Numbered from the stretch's first letter, positions 12,900 through 25,215 are shown. The stretch: DNA of 64,000 nucleotides from Atherinomorus stipes (GCA_023101725.1 JALJCO010012619.1:1-64000); one strand, 5' to 3'. Made by a program: numbers and translations. Notes: a model not told the origin generated them from the sequence alone.

Positions 12900-13020
12900 G
12901 TTCATCTAATCTCTCTGTAATGAGTCAAAGTTGAGCTCATTTTCAAGGCATTGATGCAATAATTATTAGCGCCCTTGCATCCATTTTTGTGCTGCTAAAC
13001 AACTTCTTAGTTCCTATTAA

Positions 13021-14340
13021 GGATGTCCGATATTATCAGTATCAGCGCTAAAATGTGATCTTGGAAAATATTGGTAGTCCCTGTTATTCTGAAAAACATT
13101 CATATCCCAGCTTTCCTTTTAGAGTCATGCGGCTACGGTGCAGCTGCTGCTGCTACAGACTGACTTGTTTTGAAGCTGCTTATAATATGTCTGGTTTTAA
13201 GTTGTTGGCTAAGTTGTCAGAAACCAAGTTGGCTAATACCTGCTAGTATCTGATATATGGCAGCCAGGGCCCGGTTGTTTAATTCTCGGTTATTTTAACC
13301 ACTGGTTAACCCCTTACGGTCTGTTAAATCCTTAAACTGCTGTTAGCTAACCAACTGTTAAATACGTGTTGTTCAAAGTATGGTTAGTCATGACTCATGC
13401 CGTCAGCTAACGGCACTGTCAAAGTTAAACATAGGGGTAGTGTCACTGGTTGGCACCAATGTATCCCACAATTCCCCATTTTGTTTACTTCTGGTATTGC
13501 AAAAAGTAATGTTGTAAGTCTGTGTCTTACTTACTGCTGTGAGGAAGACACGGGGTGCCGACTCTCACTTTATTTTCCCAACGTGAACAGAGCTACTGTT
13601 AGCCACAATACATTCTTCCTCATCCCCCAGTCTCTCTATCCTTCCCCCATTCTCTTCACACTCTTGCGCCCCCTAGCTCATCCGGCCTCGCAGTACAGCA
13701 AACCCCGAGTAACAGAACACACAGGGCACAGAAAGTATTGATAAGCAAACGATCCCCTTCACTTCAAGGAAAAAGAGAGGCAGAAATTTCTCTGCTGATG
13801 AAGAAAATGTAATTCAGATCATAGCAAGATATTAATCTTTCTAAATAGTGAGTCTGTGTCCACAGTTTGTTGCACTCTCCAAAACGACTCGCAAAGGATA
13901 GACCAGATTGCATTCTTTCCCAAAGTGGTGCGCAGCGTTAGCAACCAACGGAATAATGAGAGATAACCACACCGTTAAAACTAGCATCGGTCCTTAGGTG
14001 TGTTAACTTTAACGTCAAGATAACACATGGTTAAAGTTAACTGAGTTTTGAACAACAAGATAACCGGACTGTTAACAGTCCGCTAAATGTATTTAACGGC
14101 TGGTTAAAAAATAGACGAGTTTTGAACAACTGGGCCCAGATGTCCAAGATGAACTCCTCTGGCTGATTTAAGGCTATTTTGGGATCTTTGGTCTCAGAGC
14201 AAAATAGTTGTGTCTCTTAAAATATGAGAGACACAACCTCACAGTTGTCTGTATATATTGTAAAGGTCGAAATCAGATATTAGAAAATTAGAGTTGGACA
14301 ATATCGGATATCGGTAAAAACGCCAGTATCTAGCATCTCT
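13021..14340. mobile_element. 'TATCGG' non-autonomous DNA transposon, split by a later insertion
   Basis: The outer parts (13021-13267 and 14137-14340) are homologous, in inverse orientation, to 44648-45190 in this window. Shared blocks include GCAGCTGCTGCTGCTACAGA (plus strand here), AACCAAGTTGGCTAATACC, the hairpin AGAGACACAA with its partner, and GACAATATCGGATATCGGT near the end. Ends of this GATGTCCGATA...TATCGG type are common in teleost non-autonomous elements usually grouped with hAT. No transposase is present. An inserted element occupies 13268-14136. The exact outer borders and their target duplication were not determined. Confidence 0.65.
13268..14136. mobile_element. PIF/Harbinger-like element inserted in the TATCGG element
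   Basis: The left end is GGCCCGGTTGTTTAATTCTC. The right end, inverted, is GGCCCAGTTGTTCAAAACTC. Both are followed by TAACC/GGTTAA-rich subterminal sequence. CAG flanks both sides (13265-13267 and 14137-14139). The uninterrupted homologue at about 44883-44885 has a single CAG at this place, so CAG is a 3-bp target duplication. A 3-bp duplication with GGGCC-type termini suggests PIF/Harbinger (inference). The internal open frame at 13397-13741 has no domain I recognise, so the element is probably non-autonomous. Confidence 0.75.
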
Positions 14341-14929
14341 ACTTCATACACAACAAATATGACATATAAAAAACTATTCATTCTTATTATTTTTATTTCA
14401 ACTTATGTCAAAATGCTTAAAAGAACTTTTACTTTTTACCACCAGTTTTCTCTTGTGGTATGAAAGCTTTACAATATAGATGTGAAAGCTGTTAAAACAA
14501 CAATCATATGGTATTCTAATAAGAAAAACACCTAATAAAAGTTTAAAAAGACTTCTTTTGGTAATTTCCAATAATGACTGTAGATTTGCAGAGGAATTCT
14601 CATATAGCAAATATTTTGCAACACTTACTTTTCCTCGCCCACAAGTCAAATCAACATTAAAGCCTCACTGTGCTTTTTGCTTAATGAAAACCAAAGTATT
14701 AAGAACACCAGCACTGGTGGTTTAGAAACCCTCAGGGAGAAATTTACATGAACGATTATACCACCGATCCCTGTGTAGTATGAAATGTGCAAAACCTTTC
14801 TATGATCAGTGTTGAACGAAGAGTGTGTCATGTGTCAACATGGCAATTTTCCCTCCATAATTAAGTTTGTTTACCAGCTGTTGCTTTTATGCCATGAAAT
14901 GACCTGTACTATAAAGGGAGGGGTACGTG

Positions 14930-15240
14930 GGGGAAAAAGAGGGGGGAAAATAGGGGGGGGGGGGGGAGGAAAAAACTGGAGGAGAGGTGTTGGTTAGTGG
15001 GACTTCAAAGAGGAGAGCTGAGTAGTGGCAGTGAAAAAAGGGGGGGTGGGGGGGGGTTTAAATACAGCCCATGATGATGAAGAGAGGTGGAGAGGGAGGA
15101 AATAAAAGGTAATAACGCCCCTGAGGGAGAGGATCGCTGAAAAGGAGAATGAGTATCTCTTCCCCAACCCTAACTCTCCCCCTATAAAATATATTTATAG
15201 GAGTCAAAAATTACAACTTCTCCCGGGGGGGGGAAAGTAA
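14930..15240. repeat. G-rich low-complexity stretch, possibly unreliable sequence
   Basis: Long G runs are separated by GGA/GAAA-type units: a run of about 15 G at 14954-14968, 7 and 8 G at about 15040-15057, and 9 G at 15224-15233. There is no gene and no clear tandem period. The style is like 25120-25215 and 46380-46470, which makes assembly or consensus error plausible. Confidence 0.5.
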
Positions 15241-15689
15241 TATGGAGAGCTATTATAAACAATATTTAGCAACTTTCATATGGGAATCTAAAAAGTTTTG
15301 TGATTAATTTGATCACATTCTCATACCAGCAGAGCAACAACTTCTGAAGATAGAAGCAAAAGAATAAACAGGATATGAGCGAATAATGTATGGTAATACG
15401 AAATACTTGAACTTGCAAACCAAAATTTCACCTGTAATGACGTCCAAATTAATCATCATCCTATCATCTGCATTTTCTTTGTCTCTGATGTTTTTCACCA
15501 CAAGTTTGTCACTGTTGCTATAGTCCAGTTAATCAGTCTTATGCTTTTGCTTCTGTCTTGCATGTAGTTAACCAAGTATCCTGCCTTTGCACGCCTTTGC
15601 TTAAGTTAAACCCCTCACTGTGTTGACCAGACCAGCTAACTTCTTTCTGCAGGTATCAGGTTTAAAAGAGACTTATTTTCAAGGTGTCA

Positions 15690-16575
15690 TCACCCTGAAA
15701 ATCCCGCTTTTTCATGTTAAAACATGTGTATTGGAACAAGACCTCAGTTAAAACATGCCAGAAACTCTGGAGAGTGAAAGTGGCTTTGTTTTTGAGTGCG
15801 GGCTCTCTCGTCACACCAGAATCGGCCACAAGAGCGCACTCACCACAATACACGATTTGGATTTGCCGCCGGCATTGACATCATAGCTGCTAGCTGCTAA
15901 CATAAGCTCTCTTTAGCACCACTTGAAATCAGCTAATTACCTGCCGCAGAGTGGTGATTAATGACGGGCGAGCCGCCTTACTGCTTCAGCAGAGCTGCAA
16001 CAGTGTTTTCAACCACTCGGTGTTTCAGCAGTGGGCTAATCGACCAGGGACCAGTGGATTATGTTTATTCAGTGAAGATGTTGGTAAGTGTTGCTGCCTG
16101 TGTAACTTATTATCTTTTGTGTAAGAGACCAGGAAATAATGATAGAAGAAGGTGACAAGCTGCTAACATAGCTAAACAAGCTACACAGTTCTTGTTGTTC
16201 ACATCGGACGTCCACTCCTTGTTTTCATTTGAGTCCAGCCCTTCTACTCTGCGTTTTCTCTCTATAAACCGTACCGTTAGGTTCTAAGTTATCATGTTTT
16301 TCTCTGTTGGGACATCATTTTCCTTCACTCGGTCCATCCTGAGTTCTACTAACCAAACTTTGTTTTGGTTTGTGAGGCTTACCCCGGGAACGCGCTAACA
16401 GATAAGTCTACTTCTCGTTCTTAAACTCGCAAGAAAAAAAGTGGGGGATGAAAAGAGGTCAAACTGAGCTTATTAAATTTTCCTCCCACCCAACTATGAT
16501 TAAAAATTCATTTAAAGATAATCTAAGGAGGACTGTGTATGTAAAATACCAGGTTATGACACCTTTAAGGCCTGT
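15690..16575. mobile_element. Possible large non-autonomous element with GGTGTCAT ends
   Basis: At about 15679 the plus strand reads CAAGGTGTCATCACC. At about 16552-16570 it reads GGTTATGACACCTTTAAGG, whose inverse begins AAAGGTGTCATAACC. The inverted ends and a TTAA just outside the right one suggest another TTAA-target element, with the left TTAA mutated. The interior (about 15,880-16,300, relatively GC-rich) has no convincing frame. This rests only on about 14 bp of inverted match. Confidence 0.35.
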
Positions 16576-16599
16576 GCAAATTTTGCAAGACAAGATCAA

Positions 16600-19500
16600 A
16601 AAAATTTGTTTGCTTCTTGAGGCGGCTAAACAAGAACAAAGTTTGTCCTGACCAAGATATTTCATAAGAAACCTCATCTGTGGCACGTTCCCAGACAGGG
16701 GTGTGGGTGTGCTTAAAATCCTGGCATGCCTTGCATATTTTGTATAAATTTTTGCACTTTCTCATCACCTCATCAATTATCCATAGAGCTTTGTTGAACT
16801 GCATCAGCAGAAAAGTGGAAATGACAACTTTCCTTTTCCCACTTCTCCACAAACAACTTCACATTTCTGGCCAATCACAACATGGTTATTGGACACAACA
16901 GAAAAAAAAAAAAAAAGATTCTGCCCAGATGATGTATCAAGGATGTCATCTTGACATGTCAAGCATAAGCCCTGGTTTGTCCAAAATCGAGGCTGAGAGA
17001 AAGAAAAAATCCTTTTTTTTTTTTTTTTTTTTCAAAACCCTGGAAGGAAGAACATATTTCTCAGATCATGGGAGTAAGTATAGACTTTAACTCAAAGGTG
17101 GCATCAAAGTATAAAAGTTTCTTGTGCTGCTAAATTTTAAAGGTAAATGGAGATTTCTTTCTTTCATTTGTCAGACAGCTTTTAACGTGTCAAAATCTGA
17201 CCAAAAAGCAGACTCAGCACTAACTTAGTTTATAAAGTATTTTATGACATCACACTGCTACAATAAAATTCTGATTTTATAATCAGTGTCATCGTATGAA
17301 ATACCAATTAAAGTAACTTACACAAACTGAGCTATGTGGAAGAGGATCATAAGTGACAGAATGTCTTGAACATGTCTTTATCAGTCTACAGCATTGCAGT
17401 GTTAGACACACTGGAGTGACTAATTTAATTACTCTTCCCTGGGAAAAGGATAATTGTCCAATTAAAATGGCCAGGTTGAGCCTTAATAATAGCTTAACTA
17501 AACTGTTTCCACAATATGAAAACATCAATTTAAACAGCTGAAGAGCGTAAGCTTGATACTGTATGTACCTGCCAGACATGTTCAAACTTCATAAATGTAA
17601 AAATTATCAAAAGAAAAGAAAACATTTTATTTTTATGGAAAAATGGTAGTTGTCTTACAACGTTTACAACACATACTGCAATGTCCATTGCTAAAAGTGA
17701 ATAAAGATACAGTCCAAATGTGAATAGGGTAAATCCTGAATGTAAGATGCGACCATATGATGTTCATTTTGTTATAAACCATCAGCAAGGAAGGCACAAC
17801 ATCTAAGCTAAGTTGTCTGCTAAAGAAAAGAACACCCATAATATGGGTAAGATGTTACCTGCATCACATTCTCAGTGGTGGTGGTGGGTCCGGCTCTTTT
17901 CAAAGTTTAAGTTCTTCTAATTCAGCTCCAGAAGACCCAGCTCTCATGGCTCCTAAATGGTTCTTCATTTAGTATTTTGAGTGTCTTTTTCACCCTAATT
18001 TAGAAATAACGAATGACTTGGTGCTGCTGCTTTTCTTTTTGAAAAAAAATAATAACTCTTTATTTTACAAATTCTGGACTCAGCTTTGCAGTGTCATTGC
18101 GGGAGATTATAATGTTGTAGCAGGTTTACTTTTCTATTTGTTAAATTTCATTTGTTTTTTTTCTCTGGAAGACATGTTTAAAAAAAAAACATGCAGCCAG
18201 ACACTTTTTTTTCTTTATTTTAATAGATTTTTTAACTTCCATTTAAATCCGACTCTTCCATGTGTACCTGGAATGTAGCACAATGATGTGTCTTCTGAGC
18301 CTCTACCCTTCCTTCCTTATTTCAGTAACAGTGAACAAGAACAGAACAGTGTCCTCGCAGTTTGGACTGAGCAGGAACAGCTGAAGGTTTTGGCTCTTCC
18401 CAAACAGAAGTCAACCTCTCGCGGAAAATCGTCTCTTTGAGCTGGTTCATTCACTAAAACCTCATCATTCATTCTCAGTGTTTGTACAGCGTTAGCCTGT
18501 TATTGTCTGCTGACTCTAACAGCCATTGTTTTAGGGCTTCCTGTGTAGAAAGAAAGAAATATGTGGATAACCAATATCTGCGCCAAGACTTCCTGTTTTG
18601 TGTGACAGTCATTGTTTGAGTACATAAATATTTTCTAAATCCAGCAGAACATAAATAATCTTTCTACCTCCACTGATGTCAACACATTATGTTACCTATG
18701 TGACGAATGTCTGTTTGAACCTGATTGGCTGATACTGCAGGGACTGCAAAACACAGAAAAGAAGACTGAAATCATCTCCTTATTTTCACCAGTTCTGCAT
18801 ATTTACCAGCCAGGTAGGTTTCAGTTAAAGTTCATTTTTTAAAAGGACCAACTTCCAACAAAACTCCCTTTAACATTTAAGAAAATAAAATGTTCTAAAA
18901 GGCCCCAATCACAAAGAGATTTCCACTAGTGCAACTTTTACAGTAGAGCAAATGTCATGTATATCCAGCTAATAAGTTAAATTAACTTGATTTTAACTTT
19001 GAGGATGTAAAGTGGATAATATTTGGTTACTTGGACAGCATATGGGAAAATGTTCTCTGTTATGGAAAGGAAGAGGAGAGAAAGGAGAAACTAGAAGCTG
19101 TACTTTTATATGTCCTAGATAAACAGATTTGTTCTTTGCCTCTGCAGGTTCTGTCAAAAAGTGTGGATTTTACTGTTCACTTTTACAATAAAGCCATACA
19201 GTTGCTGAGCAAATAAATTCAATAGCACATCCAGCAGAAAGATTTGTCTTGGATCACGCACAATCCACCATATCTCCATTTGGTAAAGGTTGTCAGAGAT
19301 AAAAATCACGCCAGAGACCCGGGTACAGCAAACGCTTGTTTATCTTTGGCCTTCTCTGGGGCACTAAGAAAATGCCAACAAGGTTTTCATTGTGAAAGAA
19401 CAGACGTCCTTTGTGTGCCCTGCCACTGTGTTGTGTGTTTCCATAGCCGTGTGCTCCCCACTCTTTAAATCATACAATATTCCCAAATTACAATGACATG

Positions 19501-20085
19501 TGCAGGATAGGGTTTCTCCACTCTCAGACGTTTTTGTCAGAGTGCCTTTAAGTTTTGTCTTGGCTGGGAAATCTGAGCCCTGCTCCACATTCAGCTTCAC
19601 AGTCTGACTGAAGACAATACCTTTCAGCAATTTGTTGGTCTCAAGATGTCTTTTGTAAAGACCTTTTGTATCCAAGAAGTCTGAATGGCAAAGGAATAAT
19701 CATGATTGATTTTTTTAAAGCAAAATATTATCATAATTACCATTGATCTTTTTCAAGTCGTGTGTTTACAAATGTGCCAAGAGAGGCCATGCTTGAAAGA
19801 AATTTTTTTAGCATCATTTCCTCAAGATAAGTTAACCATCTCATTAAATCGAGACAAGGATTGTTTTCGTAAGATAACAAAATGATTTATGTAATTTTCT
19901 AGAGAAAACAAAGCCATACATTTCTTTATTTATTGAGAAAAAGTAAGTTTTTATCTTGTAAAAATAAGCTTCTTGATCTCCAGATAATGGAATAAATGAC
20001 TAGTGATCAGATAATGGCATTAGAAATAGATAATTGAGTACAGCCAGTTCAAATCTAAAATAGCTTTGAACCACTTCGGTAGGGA
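16600..20085. other. Gene-free stretch, nothing recognised
   Basis: No exon or repeat family can be supported. It contains an A run at about 16902-16917 and a T run at about 17012-17032. Several short open frames exist on both strands without domains. Confidence 0.45.
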
Positions 20086-20889
20086 AGAGTGGGGGCAGTT
20101 GCAACATTGCTACTTTAAACAATTAGAATTAAGCTAGAGCAATGACACTCATACTGCACAAGGAAATGTTTCAGACAGAGTTGAAGGGAGAGCAGGGCTG
20201 TGCTGCCTTTTCTGTAACATTTCCTGATGTCTGAAAGCACCCGGGACGCGATAAGTCCACAACGAAGCGGCATGTTTGAAAAGACGAGTCCATGTTCCGC
20301 AATGCAAGTCTGAAAACAGCTTTAACTTCTTACAAATATAAGTACAATGTGTGATAGTTAAAGTCTTGGGATAGCATAGCGTGTTTTAAAATGGTAGACA
20401 GGGGGTGGACAGTTGCTGTCCACCCCGCTACCAATTTTAAAACTTGCTATGCAGCAAGACTTTAACTATCACACATTATACTTGTATTTGTAAGAAGCTA
20501 AGAAACTGTAGATTCAGACTGCACATAGCTACAAATCTTTATATAAATAGTTTAGATAGGACAACAACGAATCTGTTGATCAACAGTGACAAGTAATGCT
20601 GCCATGTGGCTAAACTTGTACAGAAAGAAGGAGGGGTCAACTGAACATGTACAGTATGAGTGTTATTGCTCTAGCTTTATTCTAATTGGTTAAATTAGCG
20701 ACAGTTGCAATGTTTGACAAACTCCATTCAAACTGAAATTACCTGCTGATTATGTGGAAAGATCCTTCAGCAGTATAAATGAGTAGGCGACAAATGTGGC
20801 TTTTATATGTTAGAGAATTGTCTGTCTTACATGAATTGTGTCTGAGATATTGAGGTAAACATAAAAAGTGTTGCAACTGCCCCCACTCT
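20086..20889. mobile_element. DNA transposon relic with perfect 20-bp inverted ends and an internal hairpin
   Basis: The ends are AGAGTGGGGGCAGTTGCAAC and its exact inverse (20870-20889). Subterminal blocks are also mirrored: ATTGCTCTAGCTTTATTCTAATTG on the right corresponds to the left CAATTAGAATTAAGCTAGAGC region. The centre holds a long hairpin, with arms at about 20325-20412 and 20416-20505, and a perfect GGGGTGGACAG/CTGTCCACCCC core at 20402-20426 with a 3-nt loop. There is no transposase. No convincing target duplication was found, so the superfamily is open. Confidence 0.7.
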
Positions 20890-20899
20890 CATCCATTAA

Positions 20900-21505
20900 A
20901 GGGCTTGGGAGGAATTTGAAAACAAATGATGTTTTTTATCTAATGGGTGATGAAGCGCTAAATACCAAAAATCGTTCCACCCATGTTTCTCTCCGTGCCT
21001 TGCAGGCTGTGGCTGCAAATGCGCTGCATCGGGCCGATTCGCGCGCCTGCGGACGGACGTAAATGACGCACACGAGTTTTGATGCAGGAAAAGACGGTCA
21101 CGTTAAATAAAAACACCGTGCGATAGTTTGGATTTTTGCGAGAATCGATTAGATCAACTGAAAGACATTAAAAATTGTAACCGAAGAAAAAGTAAACAAC
21201 ATTATAGTTTTCGCTTGATGCGGACGTGACGTCACATGACGCTACACCGCTGTTTTGATATAGGACAAAGCCGGGCGGTAAATTCAAACACTGCAAGCGA
21301 TTGTTATGGATTATTCTGCCGAGAAACGATCCAGATCAACTGAAAGACCACTACAAAGTATAACTACGGAGAGAAAGGTGAGTAAACAGCATCATAGCTT
21401 CAGTTTGTGCACGCTCCCGTGACGGCTTTGCTCGTGGCTGCAGTTACCTGAAGCGCCAATCGCGGCAGTCGCGAGTTTCGTTTCTTAATCTTGCCTCAAG
21501 TCCCT
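20900..21505. mobile_element. Third TTAA-flanked element, homologue of 5731-6197 in reverse
   Basis: TTAA at 20896-20899 and 21506-21509 flank ends AGGGCTTGGGAGG and CCTCAAGTCCCT. The body matches the inverse of 5731-6197 through GGGTGATGAAGCGCTAAATA, TGACGTCA (21227-21234) and GTTTCGTTTCTTAATCTTGCCT. It is about 140 bp longer because a block is present twice: AGATCAACTGAAAGACATTA at about 21151 and AGATCAACTGAAAGACCACT at about 21332, each followed by related sequence ending in AACA.CAT.ATAG. It begins only 6 bp plus TTAA after the end of the hairpin element at 20889. Confidence 0.8.
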
Positions 21506-21509
21506 TTAA

Positions 21510-24000
21510 GTATTGGAGGATGTATGTAATACTGGAACTTGACCAAATTTTCAGATCAACAGTTTAATTTAATTCAAACCACCAACCCAAATAATGATGC
21601 TAGAAGAAAAGTCATTAGATCCCAAATTTCGGGGATACTGGAAATTCACAAATCTGTACCAGGTTTTACCACAGCAGAGCCAGCATTTAATCAAAATTAA
21701 ATTATTTTTGCTGATTCCCAAAAATATATTACCTTCCCTCAAGCTGTGTTTGTAATATTATAAGGAAAGAATTTTGCAAACTGTTTAAATACTTTGTATG
21801 CATGTGCACACATAGCGCATGCAAAATGTGTGCTTATAATTCTTGCTTGATGCAGTTCCCCTCCTCCCTCTGCTGCTTTCCCCTTCTCTTATTGGTTGTC
21901 AGTGACATGTCTGTGGTTCTGTGGGATCCTCCCATGTAAACAGGCACGTTTTACCGCCAGCGGACTGCCAAAACCTCTCAATTTGTCACTTCCCCAACTC
22001 AGTTAGGGTTTTGTGGCTTAAGGTGCTAGCAAAGGTACTTAAAGGGGAAACCTCAGACAACGTGAGGCCAGGGATAGAAGAGATGTGGTTGATAGTTTGT
22101 GTTCCTTTCTAGGTGTGCTGAAAATGGAAACCACCGAACTGGCTCCAAAATGAACCAATTCAACCTCCATCTATTTTTGCTTCAGATAGTTTTAGCCAAA
22201 CGTGTTGTTTCCCAGCAAATTAGGCCAGGTGGTTATGATATTACTCACAGTTTAACAGTATAACCAACGGTCACTGGCACGCTGCACATTCAGAACTTGG
22301 CATCTGCATTGCTCTGAGCCACAAACTCACCATTCATCAGCTACACATGTCTGGGGAAAGTTTTATTTTTAAAAAAGTGTAGCTCAGCTAAAATAAGTCT
22401 GGGTTTCTTTTAGATTCACGTTAATTTTCCAAATATAATCTTTATCTTTTTTGGCTAATTATTGATCAATTACAAAATTGGAAAATAAACAGTCGCAAGA
22501 AAATGTTGAACTATTCTTCAAAGATTTATTTTCTACCTCTTAACCAGAACTGGGTTGCAACGGCAATCGTCTAAAGGGGTCCCCAGGCCTCTCTCACCTC
22601 CAGCATATCAGGATCACTGGCGTTGCATCAATTCAACTGATAACCTCCCACTCCTTTCTGCTCCAAGATACTTAAACCATCAATTTAAAGGTGGAATCCG
22701 GAGTCTTTCCCTGAGTTTTTCTGTTTGTAAACACTATTCAAAGCGAGTGCCCGTCCCCTTGGGCTAATGGCCGCATCGTTCTTCAGTCAAAAATAATAAT
22801 AATAATTTTCTTCACTGTACTAGCTGTTTTTGTTTTTTGCTTGTTTGTTTGTTTTTTTCTCAAGAATTTCGAGTGACTGGTTTCTACTCCAGTCGATCAG
22901 TTGATCCCCACAGCGCTACATCCTTAGCACTGTCATTGGCTGGAGATAAATATGTAAATCCCCACCCAGAAACATCCCAAGTACACCAAATCAAAGGGAA
23001 AAACTGAAATACAGTCAGGAGGGGAGGGAATTGCAAACAAAGTCACACCAGAGTAGAGGCCCAAAGGTGGGGTTGAGACAGATTTCACTTGGACAAGTCT
23101 CGCATTTATTTTCAGGGGGAAAACTCTGGATTGTAACTTTAAGAGGGTCGCTCACCCTTGATTTGAAGTGAGCAATCTGTCATTTTCCAACTGAATATGA
23201 TGGCTTAAGACTTGGAGGTGCTAATTCCCATTGCACTGCAAACCATCCCAGTTACTGTTGGAGGTCTTTGCTCAGCGCAGCCAACAGAATAACAACATCT
23301 GCAAAAAAGCAAAGATGTAATCCTAAGCCAACCAAAATGGAAACCTCCTGGTTCGTGTCTCAGTCTTCAAAGAGGTAAATTAGAAACACCACTTCTTATA
23401 ATTCTGAAATTTCAGTATTGATGTTTTGTGTTTTTGTTTTTTCACCCTCAATTTCCGCACAGACAAAACATTGTTCCAGTTTTACTCTTAAACTTCCTTT
23501 GAAATAATTGCCTCTGATATTTTCTGCATAAGAATTACAAGAAAAGAATCAGCCTCTTGCAGCTTTATGCATGGGATCCTGCGACTTCTCCAAATATCCT
23601 TATCCAAAATGCAAAACTTATGTTTGGAGCAATTGACCTAATTCATTGTAAGATTTTCTGCACATGAAGATTCACTGATTAAAAGATGGTCTTGGCTGTT
23701 TGTACTTGTAATAGCTTGTCAGAGAATCTGCCGAGGCATCTTGATAATGTGCTGAGGGTATGGTGGCACTAAAAGGGTTCATATGTAAGAGATACTCAAA
23801 CAATAACAACTGGTGAAGTTAAACTCCATGTACTGTAGCTTTTTAAATTACCTTTATTTAATTGATGAAATTAGTCAAAAAGATTTAACACTGTCATGAC
23901 TGGACCAGTCAAAAACATTTCTCTCAGTAGCCTGAGCTGGGTTTGCTGTGAGCTCAAATGAGGCTTTTTACTGTTTGCTTTGTTATACGGTAATAGAGCC
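21510..24000. other. Gene-free stretch, nothing recognised
   Basis: I see no exon with domain or splice support. Simple sequence is limited to short AAT and TTTG runs near 22790-22855. A 19-nt string ACAATAACAACTGGTGAAG at about 23799 recurs at about 25689, hinting at an uncharacterised dispersed repeat. Confidence 0.45.
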
Positions 24001-24011
24001 TGAGGAGTCAC

Positions 24012-24290
24012 GTGACAATTCTGAGCGAAGCGGAGTCGCGCCGCCATGATGTTTGTACAGGTTTGACTGTCAAAACGAGAGCTGACGGGAGTTTTAACAT
24101 TGGAGGGAAAAGGAGCAAAGGAGAAAGGCCGTACAGGAATAATTTAATGTCTAGCACAAAGAAGAGTTATTTGGAGAAACTAGGGGACATATCCGGACTG
24201 GACCCATCTGAGCTGAATGGATCAGAGTGGGACAGTAGTCTGGACAGTAATCTCCGTCCTCCATGCAGACATGCGGCTAATGCATTGTGA
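24012..24290 (+). pseudogene. Possible fragment of a transposon-linked YqaJ-type protein
   Basis: The frame is open for 92 codons and contains KKSYLEKLGDISGLDPSEL with GSEWD just after. I recall this pattern (SYLEKL.DISG.DPYEL..SEW) from the region just before the nuclease domain of fish YqaJ-domain proteins, which are encoded by ISL2EU-like DNA transposons. Here the frame stops after RHAANAL and no nuclease core follows, so it would be an isolated N-terminal exon or a truncated copy. It is also GC-richer than its surroundings. The family link is from memory and unverified. Confidence 0.4.
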
Positions 24291-25119
24291 ATTATTTAGT
24301 CTTCACAATCAGTTTCTAACGTGGTAACATTTGACATTTTGTTCTGTTAATGTTAGACAAGTGTTATTCCGGCTTTTACACAGTTAACTGTTATGCTGCT
24401 AGTTAAGAAAACATTTGTGAGCCTTCAATAAACACGTAAGGAGGACGATATTTAATGTGGTTTCAATCATTTATGTACAAAATAGAAAACATTGAAGAGT
24501 GTATGTCTGATTTGTGAAAGACCAAAATAAGCTGTCAGACTCAGGCAGATGTCTGTGATGTCGAACATTACGAGTAAATGACAAAAGAAAGTAACCGGAG
24601 TTTTCATCAACTCATGTTAGCTTGAGTGCTCGTCTTGACAACAACAATTTAGCATACATTTGCAAATGCACAGCAAACAAGGACGATCTTATCCAGGGTC
24701 GTAGTGTCCGGTTCATTCTCACAGCAAAGCAGCATCTTCACAGACACACTGGTACGACTGGAATATTGTTTACTTGTTCCTGCAAACACGATGACATGTT
24801 CCACATGACTGCTCCCAGCTGAGCACGGCCGTTTGTGAAGGAAGGAGCTTCATAGTGGCGCACATCGTACTGATTGATTCCTCATTATTTAAACTCCTAT
24901 CTGCAAGGACAGAATCACGGGAGTAGTTTTTTAAGGATACCACAATTATCAGTCACAAAGGGATCACTAGCTGGAGAACACACGGCATGCTGCATGTTGC
25001 TAATCTCTTTCCTTCAGACTGCAGCTGTCAGCCATTTGGCGCCCCCTGTCACTTCAGCAGTTTACAATCCTTGATTTTTTTTCTCTTTTTTTTTTTTCAA
25101 ACCAGAGATCTTGAAAAAC
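24291..25119. other. Gene-free stretch after the YqaJ-like fragment
   Basis: There is no supported gene. It may contain the remainder of the element that carries the 24012-24290 frame, but I found no matching terminus. It ends in a T-rich run (about 25074-25098) before a G-rich block. Confidence 0.4.
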
Positions 25120-25215
25120 CGTTGGGTTTGGGCGGGGGGCGGGGGGGGGGGGAATTTTTGGGGGGGGGAAGGAAGGAGGGAGGGAAAAAGGAGAGAGGGG
25201 GGCCCGGCCCCCCTC
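25120..25215. repeat. G-rich low-complexity block, possibly unreliable
   Basis: G runs of 6 to 12 are separated by single other bases, followed by GGAAGGAAGGAGGGAGGG and GGGGGGCCCGGCCCCCC. Open frames here encode only Gly/Arg/Pro-rich low-complexity protein on either strand and are not credible genes. It could form G-quadruplexes or be a consensus error. Confidence 0.5.

Noticed and set aside
13397..13741. 114-codon frame inside the PIF/Harbinger-like element
   Set aside because: No transposase or Myb-like signature is visible; treated as non-coding interior.
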